This document shows, one piece after another, positions 21,299 through 32,863 of a stretch of 64,000 bases of DNA (its first letter is position 1; each line of letters opens with the position of its first letter). The DNA comes from Ryuthela nishihirai (Eukaryota; Arthropoda; Arachnida; Araneae; Heptathelidae). Location of the stretch: NCBI GenBank assembly GCA_038380435.1, contig JAWZYU010000006.1, positions 36,706,501 to 36,770,500 of the forward strand. Direction: 5' to 3'. Position numbers and translations under genes: made by a program. The notes below the pieces were generated by a model. It was not told where the DNA came from. It searched no databases and saw only the letters and a list, made by a program, of their open reading frames with translations.

Positions 21299-21861
21299 TC
21301 ATTTAAAATTAAAAATAAATGAATTGATAAATATATATTTACAAAATTTCGCAAAGTTTCGAACTCTAATGCTATAAACAGGTAGAACCCACACTGAACA
21401 ATTAAAATGTTTCAAGAAATGTATTTTTGTTTTTATCCAATGATAATGAATAAATAAAGTACATATATATATATAAGCTCATATATATGGAAATAACGTC
21501 GGACAGGGACTCAGCATAATTTTTCATCATTAAAAATGGCTCCGAGTTCAAAACGTTTTAAAACCGCTGATCTAACGCATCACATTAATATTGCTTTCTC
21601 AAAAATAAATATGCTATTCTCTATTCGAATTTACGGTCTACTTAACTCTGCACAGGATGTTATATATCAAAAATAATTGAAACTGAATTGTGTTCGTCAT
21701 GGCATTTGAGCAGGGATACTTTTAGGACACTTGCCAACTACAACCACATAGGTCACCATGGATTTATCGACTCGTTTTCCTTTACATATCAAACTATTTC
21801 ATCTAATGTTGGCCTTAAGCAAAGAAAATAAATATCGACAAGGTATGTAAAACTTCATTAA
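21299..21861. other. AT-rich stretch, nothing recognised
   Basis: Contains a short AT dinucleotide run near 21465-21490; otherwise featureless. Confidence 0.5.
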
Positions 21862-22130
21862 GGAGTTTGGGTTTGTTTAACCTCTGAGAGGTTTTTCGCA
21901 CACAATGGACTAAATGTCTGGTCACAAGGACCCCAAGAGCTCAGAGAAGCTTGGAGGAAGAGGACTTATTAGACAGCTGTTGGGAGATTGATGATAGCCT
22001 CCTTGCAATGCCACATAACTGTCCTTTAACGTGCACGGCTTTATTAAGATAAATTTCTACTGCGGCATAATTTTGACTCGAACTGTAGATCACAAGCCTG
22101 GCGTTCTACCGGTTAAGCCATCCCCCCACC
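21862..22130 (-). mobile_element. SINE-A, old, internally deleted
   Basis: Tail and head recognisable (gcctggcgttctaccggttaa). The central domain has lost about 110 bp. Confidence 0.68.
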
Positions 22131-22151
22131 CCATTAAATGCTACAAACCTT

Positions 22152-22232
22152 TCCCCTAAACTTCTCTGACCCCTCGGGGTCCTTGTGACCTGGCTATTTA
22201 ATCTATATTGTGCAAAAGAGTATCGCTCAGAG
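22152..22232 (+). mobile_element. SINE-A 3' fragment, old
   Basis: Only the last 80 bp (ccctaaacttctctgacccc to cgctcagagg). Confidence 0.6.
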
Positions 22233-22447
22233 GGTTAGTTTGTTTTACCTCTGAGCGGCACTTTTCTTGCAAAAAATGGGCTAAATGGCCAGGTCACAAG
22301 GACCCCGAAGGCTCAGAGAAGGTTGGGGAGAGGGGACCCTCTGAACAGCTGTTGGGAGATAGATGGTAGCCTCCAGTCAAAGCCATCCAGCGTGTTCTTT
22401 AACGTGTAAAGAGTATGGCTCTCCCGCACACGGGGACACGGCTTGAC
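22233..22447 (-). mobile_element. SINE-A 3' part of a dimer
   Basis: Tail through the central domain, stopping at acacggcttgacg where another tail starts. Confidence 0.75.
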
Positions 22448-22742
22448 GGGTTGGGTTGTTTTACCTCTGAGCGGCACTTTTTTGCACACCATGGGCTAAA
22501 TGGCCAGGTCATATGGACGCCGAAGGCTCAGAGAAGGTTGGGGAAGGGGACCCACTGGAACAGATGTTAGGATACAGATGGTACTCCCGTCAAGGCCATC
22601 GAACGTGTTCTTTAACGTGCACAGGGTATGGCTCTCCGCACACACAGTCACGGCTTAACGTCCCATCCGACGGACAACGGCCTTTTCTAGTCCATCGGTG
22701 TCCCCTACTGACCGAGGGCAGGGCGAGAAGTTATGCGGTTTA
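22448..22742 (-). mobile_element. SINE-A, 5'-truncated, second unit of a dimer
   Basis: A new tail ggttgggttgttttacc directly follows the previous unit. It ends at aagttatgcggttt without the tRNA head. Confidence 0.78.
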
Positions 22743-22847
22743 GAGCAGTAGAATCTTACATGTTCCTACGTTTTATAATATTATATATACAACTGAACAA
22801 TATAATATTACAAAAATATATTACATAAATATAATATTTTATATATA

Positions 22848-23275
22848 CAGGGTGAATCTGAAAAAGTGGGCAAAACTTTACGGGGTGGTAGAACGCAGCT
22901 ATACGAGCAATATTCGTCATAGAATGTATGGGTGGAACGCAAGCGGTGAGAAGTTAAAAGATAGTTTTCCACTGTCACATTTAAAGAATGAACACAAGAA
23001 GGAGAGGAGATACTCTGTGCCTCACTTGCATTCCCGTCCGCCGCACCGTACACAAAGTGCATATCCGCCATTTCGTGCTTAGTATAATCAGCCATCCTCT
23101 CGGCAATTCACGGTAGAAATGCCGTTGGGTGCGAGGACCGACCCTTTTACCATTTCCAACGCCACCTAGCGGCTCGCCGTTTGCGTTCCGCCCATACTTT
23201 CTATGACGAATATTGCTCGTATAGCTGCGTTCTACCACCCCGTAAAGTTTTGCCCACTTTTTCAGATTCACCCTG
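22848..23275. mobile_element. 428-bp foldback element with ~100-bp terminal inverted repeats, TA ends
   Basis: Begins CAGGGTGAATCTGAAAAAGT and ends with its complement, flanked by TA on both sides. The inverted repeats match nearly perfectly for about 75 bp and detectably to about 100 bp. The interior has no transposase. Probably a non-autonomous Tc1/mariner-class element. AT dinucleotide-rich DNA surrounds it. Confidence 0.85.
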
Positions 23276-23934
23276 TATATGTAATATTATATAATAAAAT
23301 TATATATATAATATTATATATATTATAGAATAATTATTTAACAATATAATTAAAAAATATTATATTTAAAAAAATAATTATATACAAAACCTTCTTACAT
23401 ATTATAATTTCAGTGGTGAAAAAAGAGCCAAACATGTCTGGCTCTTTTCCAAACACTGAAATTATAATTAACCTCTTCAAACACTCTTCATAATTCACTC
23501 TTAACGGAGAGTGATGCTATGACGAATCAAAATACTTAAAATATAACTTCCTTAAAATGATCCACATTATTCAAATACACTGAAAGGCAACAGAATTCGC
23601 CAGTAAATAATATTCTCAATCTAATTAGCGGCCTGAAAGACAGAGACAACATACGTAAATTACACACTCAACATCTGGTTAACATCAACACCCAAAGACC
23701 CTCTGGGCTTCCTGATAAGCAGATGTAATGTGCGTCGTGACTACTCGCAATAACTCCAATACTACATTTTCGAATTCATTTCGAAATAGATATATACAGG
23801 GTCATTATTAAACAACACCCATATCTCATAGTAGGTTGCTAGCTGCACTTTTTTGTACACAGTGGGTTGGTTGGTTGGTTGTTTGAGGTTTATTGGCGCA
23901 TTAGCAACTAAGGCTATAATGCGCCAAACATATG
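23276..23934. other. AT-rich stretch with one small hairpin
   Basis: A 70-bp imperfect palindrome lies at 23399-23468 (ttataatttcagtg against cactgaaattataa, with an inner aaaagagcca / tggctctttt pair). Nothing coding recognised. Confidence 0.5.
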
Positions 23935-23952
23935 TCCAAAAGGTAAAAGGAT

Positions 23953-24341
23953 TTGGGTTGGGTTGTTTTACCTCTGAGCGGCACTTTTTTGCACACCATG
24001 GGCTAAATGGCCAGGTCACATGGACCCCGAATGCTCAGAGAAGGTTGGGGGAGGGAACCCACTGGAACAGCTGTTGGGAGACAGATGGCAGCCTCCCGTC
24101 AAGGCCATCCAACGTGTTCTTTAACGTGCACAGGGTATGGCTCTCCCGCACACGGGGCCACGGCTTAACGTCCCATCCGACGGACGGCGGCCTTTCCAAG
24201 CCCATCGGTGTCCCCTACTGACCGTGGGCAGGGCGGGGAGTTTTGCGGAGATAAATCTCAACGCTGACCCAGCTGGGACTCGAACCTGGGAACTACAGAT
24301 TACGAGCCTGGCGCGCTACCGACTGAGCCACCCCCGCCTCA
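23953..24341 (-). mobile_element. SINE-A, full length
   Basis: The longest perfect TSD in the window, 18 bp: tccaaaaggtaaaaggat at 23935-23952 and 24342-24359. Confidence 0.94.
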
Positions 24342-24481
24342 TCCAAAAGGTAAAAGGATAAAAATCATGTTACCCCTTAACCAAAGTTGAAAATAAACTA
24401 CAAAGAACAACAAAATAATAGATTTCAGTGAAATAGAACATGTAGAGCAACAATGAACAAATGTAAAAATATGTTATACGT

Positions 24482-24738
24482 ACACAATGGGAAAAATGAT
24501 CTGATCGTAAAGTTGGGGATCCAGTGGATAGCTCTTAGGATACAAATGGAATCCTCCCCTCAAGGCCATCCAAAATGTTCTTTAACGTGCGCAGGGTATG
24601 GTTCTCTACTCACGGGGCTACGGTTTAACGTCCCATCGACGGATATCCTCACCGAGCCCATCGGTGTTCCCTACTGACTAAGGGAGAAGAGTTTTGCATA
24701 GATAAATCTCAACACTGGTCCAGATGAGCTCGACTTGG
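24482..24738 (-). mobile_element. SINE-A, old, both ends eroded
   Basis: Diverged central domain (ttctttaacgtgcgcagggt) and early head. The A and B boxes are missing. Confidence 0.68.
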
Positions 24739-24739
24739 G

Positions 24740-25515
24740 ATTGGGTTGTTTTGAGTTGTTTTAACTCTGAGCGGTACTTGTTTGCACAAAAAGGGTTAAA
24801 CGGGCCAGGTCACAAGTACCCCGACAACTCAGAGAATTGAGGGGCGGGTGAGGAAACCCACTTGATAGCTGTTGGAAAACAGATATTAGTTGCCTCCCGT
24901 CAAGACCTCCTTAATATTTCTTGTTCCTTGATGTTCTTTAAAGCGCACTAGGTATTTTTTGGGGTGGGGGTGGCTCAGTCGGTAGAGTGCCAGGCTCGTA
25001 ATCTATAGTTTCCAGGTTCGAGTCCCAGCTAGGTCAGCTTATCTCTGCAAAATTCCCGGCCCTGCCCACGGTCAGTATGGGACACCGATGGGCTTGGAAA
25101 GGCCGCCGTCCGTCGGATAGGACGTTAAGCCGTAGACCCTTGTGTGGGAGAGCCATACCCTGTGCACGTTAAAGAACACGTTGGATGGCCTTAGCGGGAG
25201 ACTACCATCTGTCTCCCAACAGCTGTCCCAGTGGGTCCCCTTCCCCCAACCTTCTCTGAGTCTCCGGGGTCCATGTGACCTGGCCATTTAGCCCATGGTG
25301 TGTAAAAAAGTGCCGCTCAGGGGTAAAACAACCTAACTCAACTAGGTATTTTCTTCCGCACACGGACCACGGTTTAACGTACCATCCGACGGACTGCGGC
25401 CTCACCAAACTCATCGATGTCCCTTATTGACCGAGGGCAGGGCCAGGTGGGACTGGAACCTGGGAACTGCAAATTAAGAGCCTGGCACGCTACCAACTGA
25501 ACAACCTCCACCCCA
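24740..25515 (-). mobile_element. SINE-A, old, interrupted
   Basis: Outer halves at 24740-24958 and 25341-25515, split by a younger plus-strand copy. Heavily substituted. Confidence 0.75.
24959..25340 (+). mobile_element. SINE-A, nested in an older copy
   Basis: Near full length, with a 12-bp TSD actaggtatttt (24947-24958 and 25341-25352) lying inside the older SINE-A. Confidence 0.9.
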
Positions 25516-26157
25516 GTAATAAAAATAATGGTGTGCCCATAATGTTAAGAAATTCTCAAAGAATCTTTGTAACGACGGCATGGAGTTACTATTAAAAGTT
25601 CTTAAATACTAAATTTCAACAATATGGCTGGATTGCTAGACATCGACCGATCTTATGGTGCCCTGAAAAATTGTATTTTTTTGGGGGGAAGGGATTTTGG
25701 GGGGATTGGAAACAGTTTATCCCAAAAAAAATTCGCAATTCACGATATTTAAAGGAATGAATGAACTGCAGCTGTTGAAAGTGTTGCTCAGACATGCTGA
25801 GCACAGTTGTGGGCGGAAGTGAAATATCACACCACCAATGGCGATCACAGTGAAGTCTGTTGAGCACAAAAAAACTTGCACTTAATTATTTTTACATAAT
25901 TATTTAGTAAAATATACACTTTCAAATATCAGTGTTCTTTTATAATCACCCTGTATATATCATTGCTTAAATATCAGTTGAAGTTTAATGGTATGGAAAA
26001 CAAAATATATATGTTCTGCAATACCAAAATATCAGAAGTTTCATGTTATACTTCAACTTTCAACTTTATTTTACAAATAAATATACATTTCTTTTCCTAT
26101 AAACAAACCACAAGCTAAGCTTTTCCGGGTTGTTATATTACATATTATATGTATAAT
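25516..26157. other. AT-rich stretch, nothing recognised
   Basis: The phrase caccctgtatatatc near 25949 resembles the end of the 22.8-kb foldback element, but no partner end is visible. Confidence 0.4.
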
Positions 26158-26622
26158 AGAGACCTAGGATTCGGTGGGCAGACAATGTCAAACAGGACCT
26201 TGTTAGAATTGATGTGCAGTGGCCGGATACAGCAGATGTAGCTCAGGGCAGACATGCTTGGAAAACTAAATTGCACGGTCTGGTTGGACCTCCGCAGCCC
26301 ATGGCTGCTTGAGGATGTTGTTGTTGTTGTTTTACCTCTGAGCGGCACTTTTTGGACACACCATGGGCTAAATGGCCAGGTCACATGGACCCCGAAGGCT
26401 CAGAGAAGGTTGGGGGAGGGAACCCACTGTAACAGCTGTTGGGAGACAGATGGTAGCCTCCCGTCAAGGCCATCCAGCGTGTTCTTTAACGTGCACAGAG
26501 TATGGCTCTCCCGCACACGGGACCACGGCTTAACGTCCCGTCCGACGGACGCCGACCTTTCCAAGCCCATCGGTGTCCCCTACTGACCGTGGGCAGGGCG
26601 GGCTTGAGGATGATGATATGTA
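26158..26622 (+). mobile_element. 5'-truncated LINE 3' end, split by a SINE-A
   Basis: 26158-26306 translates as RWADNVKQDLVRI, then VQWPDTADVAQ, ending GLVGPP. This is the same C terminus as the APE-RT LINE at 59.0-62.6 kb, on the opposite strand. The 3' UTR starts agcccatggctgcttgagga. A SINE-A is inserted within the terminal GAT-rich tail and the tail resumes as gaggatgatgatatg at 26606. Confidence 0.78.
26318..26601 (-). mobile_element. SINE-A, 5'-truncated, nested in a LINE 3' end
   Basis: TSD gcttgaggatg at 26307-26317 and 26602-26612. The copy ends at gggcagggcgg, so the tRNA head is absent. The tail here is a GTT repeat (gttgttgttgttttacc). Confidence 0.9.
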
Positions 26623-26639
26623 TAAAGATAACATAGAAT

Positions 26640-27211
26640 ACACAGAAATATATATAAGTTAGAATCCACCTTCGAATATGCATTTAATATAAGAATGTGA
26701 CTGAAGATAAATTAAAGATCACAATCAAATCTTTTTAAATATAGATTTTGGAAGTTTGCGTAATGATTATTTCAATATTAGAGAATCAGGAACGATTTCT
26801 ATAAAACAAAATTTAATGTTAAATATTCCAGTTTCCATGACTCTTTAAGTACCGAATGAATATTGTTGAAAATCGAGATTTAAATAGATTTTTGAATAAG
26901 ATCTCTATCTTTAGTCACATTTTTTCATTAAATGTCACTAAAATATGACGTTAGAGCTTCGAGGTTAGATTCGCATTGACATGAAAATTCCTTAATATTT
27001 CGGTATGCTTGTATATTAAAAGTACTGAATATTTAAATTACACTGCTTCCCATTTTTAATGCGAAATTAGGCACTTATTTTCCACCATGAATGAAAAAAT
27101 ATAGAGACTCGATTTGATTTGCATGTTCCATGTGCATTAAAACATCATCTTAAAATTAATGTCAAAATATTTTGTCTAAAATTATTTACAACAATTTAAT
27201 ATTATTTACTT
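26640..27211 (+). repeat. AT-rich interspersed repeat (shared with 54.3-56.4 kb)
   Basis: Stretches such as ggaagtttgcgtaatgatta, gaatgaatattgttgaaaat and gagcttcgaggttagattcg recur with changes at 54530, 54630 and 56390. About 400 bp of aligned similarity by eye. Class unknown and no open frame. Confidence 0.5.
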
Positions 27212-27518
27212 CTAGCAGATGTACCGGCGTTGCTCGGATCAAAAACTCCGTAAAGTGCATCTACAGTTGATGGCATTACATACTTCGCAAGCTATCAATT
27301 GGCATAACACTCATTACAATCATTGAATAGGTTGTTCCGTTGGATGGGACATTAAGTCGTGTCTCCCTGTTATGGTGGAGCCATAGCCTTAAACATTAAA
27401 AGAACACGCTAGATGGCCTTGATGGGAGGCATTCATCTGTCTCCTAATAGATGAAAGACCCCCTTCCCCCAATTTTATCCGAGTCCTAGGGGTCCTTGTG
27501 ACCTGATCATTTAGCCCA

Positions 27519-28331
27519 GCGCTGTCCAACTAGCGGCCGCGAACAAAATCAAGTTTTACTTGAAATTTTAAATAAATATCTTTAATCCACCTTATAATTT
27601 TTTGTCAACTTATATTACTTTACTTGATATGCAATCTTCAACTTACTCATTCTATTTAGGGGCGGGGGTGGCTCAGTCGGTAGCGCGCCAGGCTCGTAAT
27701 CTGTAGTTCCCAGGTTCGAGTCCCAGCTGGGTCAGCGTTGAGATTTATCTCTGCAAAATTCTCCGCCCTGCCCACGGTCAGTAGGGGACACCGATGGGCT
27801 TGGAAAGGCCGCCGTCCGTCGGATGGGACGTTAAGCCGTGGCCCCGTGTACGGGAGAGCCATACCCTGTGCACGTTAAAGAACACGCTGGATGGCCTTGA
27901 CGGGAGGCTACCATCTGTCTCCCAACAGCTGTTCCAGTGGGTCCTCTCCCCCAACCTTCTCTGAGCCTTCGGGGTCCTTGTGACCTGGCCATTTAGCCCA
28001 AGGTGTGCAAAAAAGTGCCGCTCAGAAGTAAAACAACCCAAAAAAACTCATTCTATTTGCAATTATTATTGCATATTTTCAACTTACTCATTTTATTCTT
28101 ATTGCCCAACAACTACGGCGACAATGCTCCCATTAAATTTATTAAATATTTGATAAGGTTTAGAAAATTTATATTGGTTTATTATTACTCATTATTTTTC
28201 GTATAAATAATTTTTTGAGGTGACATGAACTGACTTTTCAATTACCTATCCTCTCCTATTCTTTTTTTTTGGCCCGAGAAATATTGGCGAAAGAAAAATG
28301 GCCCGCTATCTTAGAGAAGTTGGACAGCACT
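27519..28331. mobile_element. hAT-like non-autonomous element
   Basis: The ends CAGCGCTGTCCAACTAGCGG and GAAGTTGGACAGCACTG form short terminal inverted repeats typical of hAT elements (CAG...GTCCAAC). The flanks tttagccc and attagccc give an 8-bp duplication with one mismatch. AT-rich interior with no transposase; it contains the SINE-A at 27658. Confidence 0.68.
27658..28045 (+). mobile_element. SINE-A, full length, innermost of a four-level nest
   Basis: Perfect 13-bp TSD actcattctattt at 27645-27657 and 28046-28058, inside the hAT-like element. Confidence 0.93.
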
Positions 28332-28495
28332 GATTAGCCCATTGTGTGCAAAAAAGTGCCCATCAGAGGTAAAACAACCCAACAATTTCCCCTAAGTGAA
28401 TTGAACGTTAATGCAAAGTTTGGTGGTTCTAGCTTTTCTTGGGGCCGTGTACATAAGCGAACAGACACACAAACTTTCTTCTTTATGTATTAGAT

Positions 28496-28771
28496 ATACT
28501 CTTTTATTTTGAAAATACATATAAATGTATTTTAATTGGAAATGACTTAAACCTGCGATGCAGTGATTCTAGCTCATTTGACTTCAAATACATCGGAATA
28601 TATTTCATTAAATATTTTATATCCAATAACTAGACGAATGTTGACAACGATAATATAATAATAAATGTCAAGAAGCAAGAGTGAGAGATATTTCTGGTTA
28701 TGAAGATTATTTTAAATGCCCGATGATTTTCTCCGAGCAGTAGTAAGTTAACTCTTAATATACCTGACATT
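28496..28771. other. AT-rich stretch, nothing recognised
   Basis: No gene or repeat recognised. Confidence 0.5.
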
Positions 28772-29091
28772 ATTTTTTGCACACCATGGGCTAAATGGCC
28801 AGGTCACCGAAGGCTCAGAGAAGGTTGGGGGAGGGGACCCACTGGAACAGCTGTTGGGAGACAGATGGTAGCCTCCCGTCAATGCCATCCAGCGTGTTCT
28901 TTAACGTGCACAGGGTATGGCTCTCCCGCACACGGGGCCACGGCTCAACGTCCCATCCGACGGATGGCGGCCTTTCCAAGCCCATCGATGTCCCCTACTG
29001 ACCGTGGGCAGGGCGGGGAATTTTGCAGAGATAAATCACAACGCTGACCCAGCTGGGACTCGAACCTGGGAACTACAGATTACGAGCCTGG
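28772..29091 (-). mobile_element. SINE-A, truncated at both ends
   Basis: Starts at ttttttgcacaccatgggct (terminal tail missing) and ends at gattacgagcctgg (A box missing). It has a small deletion, ggtcaccgaagg, where others have acatggacccc. Confidence 0.85.
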
Positions 29092-29375
29092 CCCTTTTGA
29101 AGATATAATTCGTTTATTACAAAGGACTTCTTTAAGATTAATATGTCTAATTATTCTCCACCATTCTTACCTCTATAGACACACGAAGGAATGGGAACAA
29201 AGGTGTACCTGTCTCCATTTCTCTGCTGTGTTTAAATATTGACATTTCTAGCTGCGATAAAGAAACACTATGGAGACTGGCTAGCATGAGACATTGGCAA
29301 AAAAAAGGGTAGGTAGCTGCCACATTATGTTTAATTCAAACTCCCTTGCAATCGGTAAGAAATTTTTGTTTGGAA

Positions 29376-29759
29376 GTTGGGTTGTTTTACCTCTGAACGG
29401 CACTTTTTTGCACACCATGGGCTAAATGGCCAGGTCACATGGACCCCGAAGGCTCAGAGAAGGTTGGGGGAGGGGACCCACTGGAACAGCTGTTGGGAGA
29501 CAGATGGTAGCCTCCCGTCAAGGCCATCCATCGTGTTCTTTAACGTGCATAGGGGATGGCTCTCCCGCACACGGGGCCACGGCTTAACGTCCCATCCGAC
29601 GGACGGCGGCCTTTTCAAGCCCATCGGTGTCCCCTACTGACCGTGGGCAGGGCGGGGAACTTTGCGGAGATAAATCTCAACGCTGACCCAGCTGGGACTC
29701 GAACCTGGGAACTACAGATTACGAGCCTGGCGCGCTACCGACTGAGCCACCCCCGCCCC
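29376..29759 (-). mobile_element. SINE-A, full length
   Basis: Perfect 12-bp TSD ttttgtttggaa at 29364-29375 and 29760-29771. Confidence 0.93.
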
Positions 29760-29771
29760 TTTTGTTTGGAA

Positions 29772-30163
29772 AGTTACAAAATTTTAACTCTGGGTAAAGG
29801 AAAACTGTTGCGAAGTTGAAACGGGAATAAGACGGAACTGTTTAGTATACATGAATTTGCTTTCTAGGGAATTTAACTGGCTTTCAAATGGTGATTCTTA
29901 AATTTCCGTTAACGTACTCGTTTCGTCATGAACTGCATTTAACTCTTCGGGAGGGCTATTTGTTAATTGAAACTGTGGAAATGTCAAGGTTGTGACTAAC
30001 GGTGAGGCATTAAGACGAAATTTCCGTGTTAAGAGTCGTCGTATAGGAATTGCAAAAGGTATTTGCAGTTGCTTTAGGTAGAGTTGGATATTTTAAAGAA
30101 TTTGGTTAACAGATCGGGTCTCATAAATATTTAGTTGAAAGTGGAAGGAGGTTGTTGCCGATA
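29772..30163. other. Unassigned stretch
   Basis: No gene or repeat recognised. Confidence 0.5.
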
Positions 30164-30498
30164 ACGAGCCAGGTACGAGTCCCAGCTGGGAGTGTTTAGA
30201 TTTAGCTCAGCAAAACTCCTCACCCTGCCCACGATTAGTAGGGGATACCGATGGACTTGGAAAGGCCGCCATCCGTTGGATGAGATGTTAAGCTTTGCCC
30301 CGTATGCGGGAGAGCCATACCATGTTCACATTAAAGAATACGCTGGATGGGCTTGACAGGAAGTTACCATCTCTCTCCCAACAGCTGTTCCAGTAGGTCC
30401 CCTTCCTCCAACTTTCTCTAAGTCTTCAGGGTCCTTGTGACCAGGTCATTTAACCCATTGTGTGCAAAAAAAGTGGCGCTCAGGGGTAAAACAACCCA
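30164..30498 (+). mobile_element. SINE-A, old
   Basis: Starts within the head (ataacgagccaggtacgagt) and runs to a normal tail. Confidence 0.75.
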
Positions 30499-30504
30499 AC
30501 CCCT

Positions 30505-30862
30505 CTCTCAGGCGGTAGCGCGCCAGGCTTGTAATCTGCAGTTTCCAGGTTCGAGTCCCAGCTGGGCCAGGATTGAGATTTATCTCCTGAAAACTCTCGC
30601 CATTTTCACGGTCAATAGGGGACACCGATGGGTTTGGAAAGGCTGCCGTCCGTCGGATGGGATGTAAAGCCTTTGGTCCGTGTACTGGAGAGCCATACCC
30701 TCTGCACGTTAAAGAACAGGCTTGACGGGAGGCTACCATCTGTCTCCTAACAACTGTCCAGTGGGCCCCCTCTCTCCAACCTTCTCTGTTCCCTTGGGGC
30801 CCTTATGACCTGACCATTTATACCATTGTATGCAAAAAAAGTGCCGCTCAGAGACAATGGGA
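30505..30862 (+). mobile_element. SINE-A, old, head to tail with the previous copy
   Basis: Head from ctcaggcggtagcgcgcc and tail to gtgccgctcagag. It is cut just before the terminal CAACCC and followed by a stray tgggactcgaacatggga, another head fragment. Confidence 0.75.
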
Positions 30863-30901
30863 CTCGAACATGGGATCAATAAATTCCCATCCGAAGAAAA
30901 G

Positions 30902-31289
30902 ATTGGGTTGGGTTGTTTTACCTCTGAGCGGCGCTTTTTTTGCACACCATGGGCTAAATGGCCAGGTCACATGGACCCCGAAGGCTCAGAGAAGGTTGGG
31001 GGAGGGGACCCACTGGAACAGCTGTTGGGAGACAGATGGTAGCCTCCCGTTAAGGCCATCCAGCGTGTTCTTTAACGTGCATAGGGTATGGCTCTCCCGC
31101 ACACGGGGCCACGGCTGAACGTCCCATCCGACGGAAGGCGGCATTTCCAAGCCCATCAGTGTCCCCTACTGGACCGTGGGCAGGGCGGGGAATTTTGCGG
31201 AGATAAATCTCAACGCTGACCCAGCTGGGACTCGAACCTGGGAACTACAGATTACGAGCCTGGCGCGCTACCCACTGAGCCCCTCCCCC
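30902..31289 (-). mobile_element. SINE-A, near full length
   Basis: Short TSD aagaaaag at 30894-30901 and 31290-31297. Confidence 0.88.
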
Positions 31290-31297
31290 AAGAAAAG

Positions 31298-31737
31298 GTA
31301 TCAACATTTGGGAAACAATTTCAAGAGAAACAAACTATTGTCATAAAAACAGAACAAGATCATCCAAGAGCTGCTTTAACTCAAGGCTGCTGATATCTTG
31401 ATCTAATGACCCAGAGAGATAACATCACGCCAACAGTCTTCAAAGCTCTCTGCTATGTCGGGAAAATCGATTTCGTGGTGAACAGTTGAGCTAAAGATTA
31501 ATGAGAGCGAATTCCATGCCAGGAGGACAGTAGTCTCTGCACCATTTAGCAACACCCGCTAGAGAACACGTCTCACTCGGTGTCAGCAATGTGTCACTTG
31601 CAGCCTAGAGCATTAGGCTATCTTACTCTCCTTTAATGAGTCTCGATTCAGCCTGGAGCAAAGATCCATTTCAGAGCAAGCAGAAATCCGATGCGATCCT
31701 TCCATTATCAAGGAAAAGGGATAGCTGTGATGTTGGT
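31298..31737. other. Unassigned stretch
   Basis: No gene or repeat recognised. Confidence 0.5.
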
Positions 31738-32306
31738 GAGTTGGGTTGTTTCACCTCTGAGCATCATTTTTGCTCACACAATGGGCTAAATGGCCAAGTC
31801 ACAAGGACCTCTAGGCCTCAGAGAATATTTCGGGAAGGGTTGGAGTAAAACATTGGGTTGTTTTACCTCTGAGCGGCACTTTTTTGCACACCATGGGCTA
31901 AATGGCCAGGTCACATGGACCCCGAAGGCTCAGAGAAGGTTGGGGGAGGGGACCCACTGGAACAGCTGTTGGGAGACAGATGGTAGCCTCCCGTCAAGAT
32001 CATCCAGTGTGTTCTTTAACGTGCACAGGGTATGGCTCTCCCGCACACGGGACCACGGCTTAACGTCCCATCCGACGGACGGCGGCCTTTTCAAGCCCAT
32101 CGGTGTCTCCTACTGACCGTGGGCAGGGCGGTGAATTTTTCGGAGATAAATCTCAACGCTGACCCAGCTGGGACTCGAACCTGGGAACTACAGATTACGA
32201 GCCTGGCGCGCTACCAACTGAGCCACCCCCGCCCCTTCGGGAAGGGGACCTACTAGAGATTTGTTACAGGACACATGATAAGCTTCCATCAAGGCTATTC
32301 ATCCTG
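31738..32306 (-). mobile_element. SINE-A, old, interrupted
   Basis: Outer parts at 31738-31839 and 32236-32306, split at ttcgggaaggg. Confidence 0.7.
31840..32235 (-). mobile_element. SINE-A, nested in an older copy
   Basis: TSD ttcgggaaggg (31829-31839 and 32236-32246). Full-length head. The 3' end carries an unusual extension, ttggagtaaaacattggg. Confidence 0.88.
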
Positions 32307-32309
32307 CAC

Positions 32310-32600
32310 CCGGGGGATGGATCAGTCCGTAGCGCGCTAGGCTCACAATCTCCAATTCTCATTTTCGAGTCCCACCTGGGCCAGCATTTGAGATTTATCT
32401 CCGCAAAGCTCCGAGCCCTCGGTCAGTAAAGACATCGATGGGATTGGGAAAGCCGCCGTCCATCTGATGGGTTGGGTTGTTTTACCTGTGAGCGACACTT
32501 TTTTGTACACTGTGGAATTTTGGTACACTATCATCTGTCTCCCAACAGCTGTTCCAGTGGGAGGAGATCCACTGGAACAGCTGTTGGGAGACAGATGGTT
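32310..32600 (+). mobile_element. SINE-A, rearranged, with a 29-bp palindrome
   Basis: A head and central domain (plus) run to catctgatggg. A reverse-orientation tail follows (gttgggttgttttacctgtg to 32520). After that comes a perfect inverted repeat with arms 32532-32560 and 32569-32597 around an 8-bp spacer. Confidence 0.78.
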
Positions 32601-32863
32601 CTACATAAGAATTTTCTCTATATCAGTATACACTGGTATCAACAACAATGGTTTTTAACACTGTTTCAATATGTTGACTGTAAGAGTATTTTAATCCAGT
32701 TGTTTCAGATAAACATTCACATAGCTATTAATAAATATCGTTCTAAACTAGTTTTTTAATATTAAAGAAACATCAAACATTCATAAACTTTCTTGAAAAT
32801 TATTTACTTTACTAGAGGAAAAAGTAAATATTTAACAGCAACAATACTGTTTCATTTCTATAT

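Larger units (their letters stand above)
27331..28384 (+). mobile_element. SINE-A, old, 5'-truncated, interrupted
   Basis: Parts at 27331-27518 and 28332-28384 (tail gtaaaacaacccaacaa), split by a hAT-like element inside the tttagccc motif. Confidence 0.72.
27212..28495 (+). mobile_element. Unclassified retroelement-like relic holding three nested insertions
   Basis: The left part begins ctagcagatgtaccggcg (27212-27330). The right part (28385-28495) contains ggtggttctagcttttcttg and ends acaaactttcttctttatgt. Phrases like these mark the ends of a widespread arthropod repeat group, from memory RTE-type. Between them lie an old SINE-A, a hAT-like element and a young SINE-A. Confidence 0.45.
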
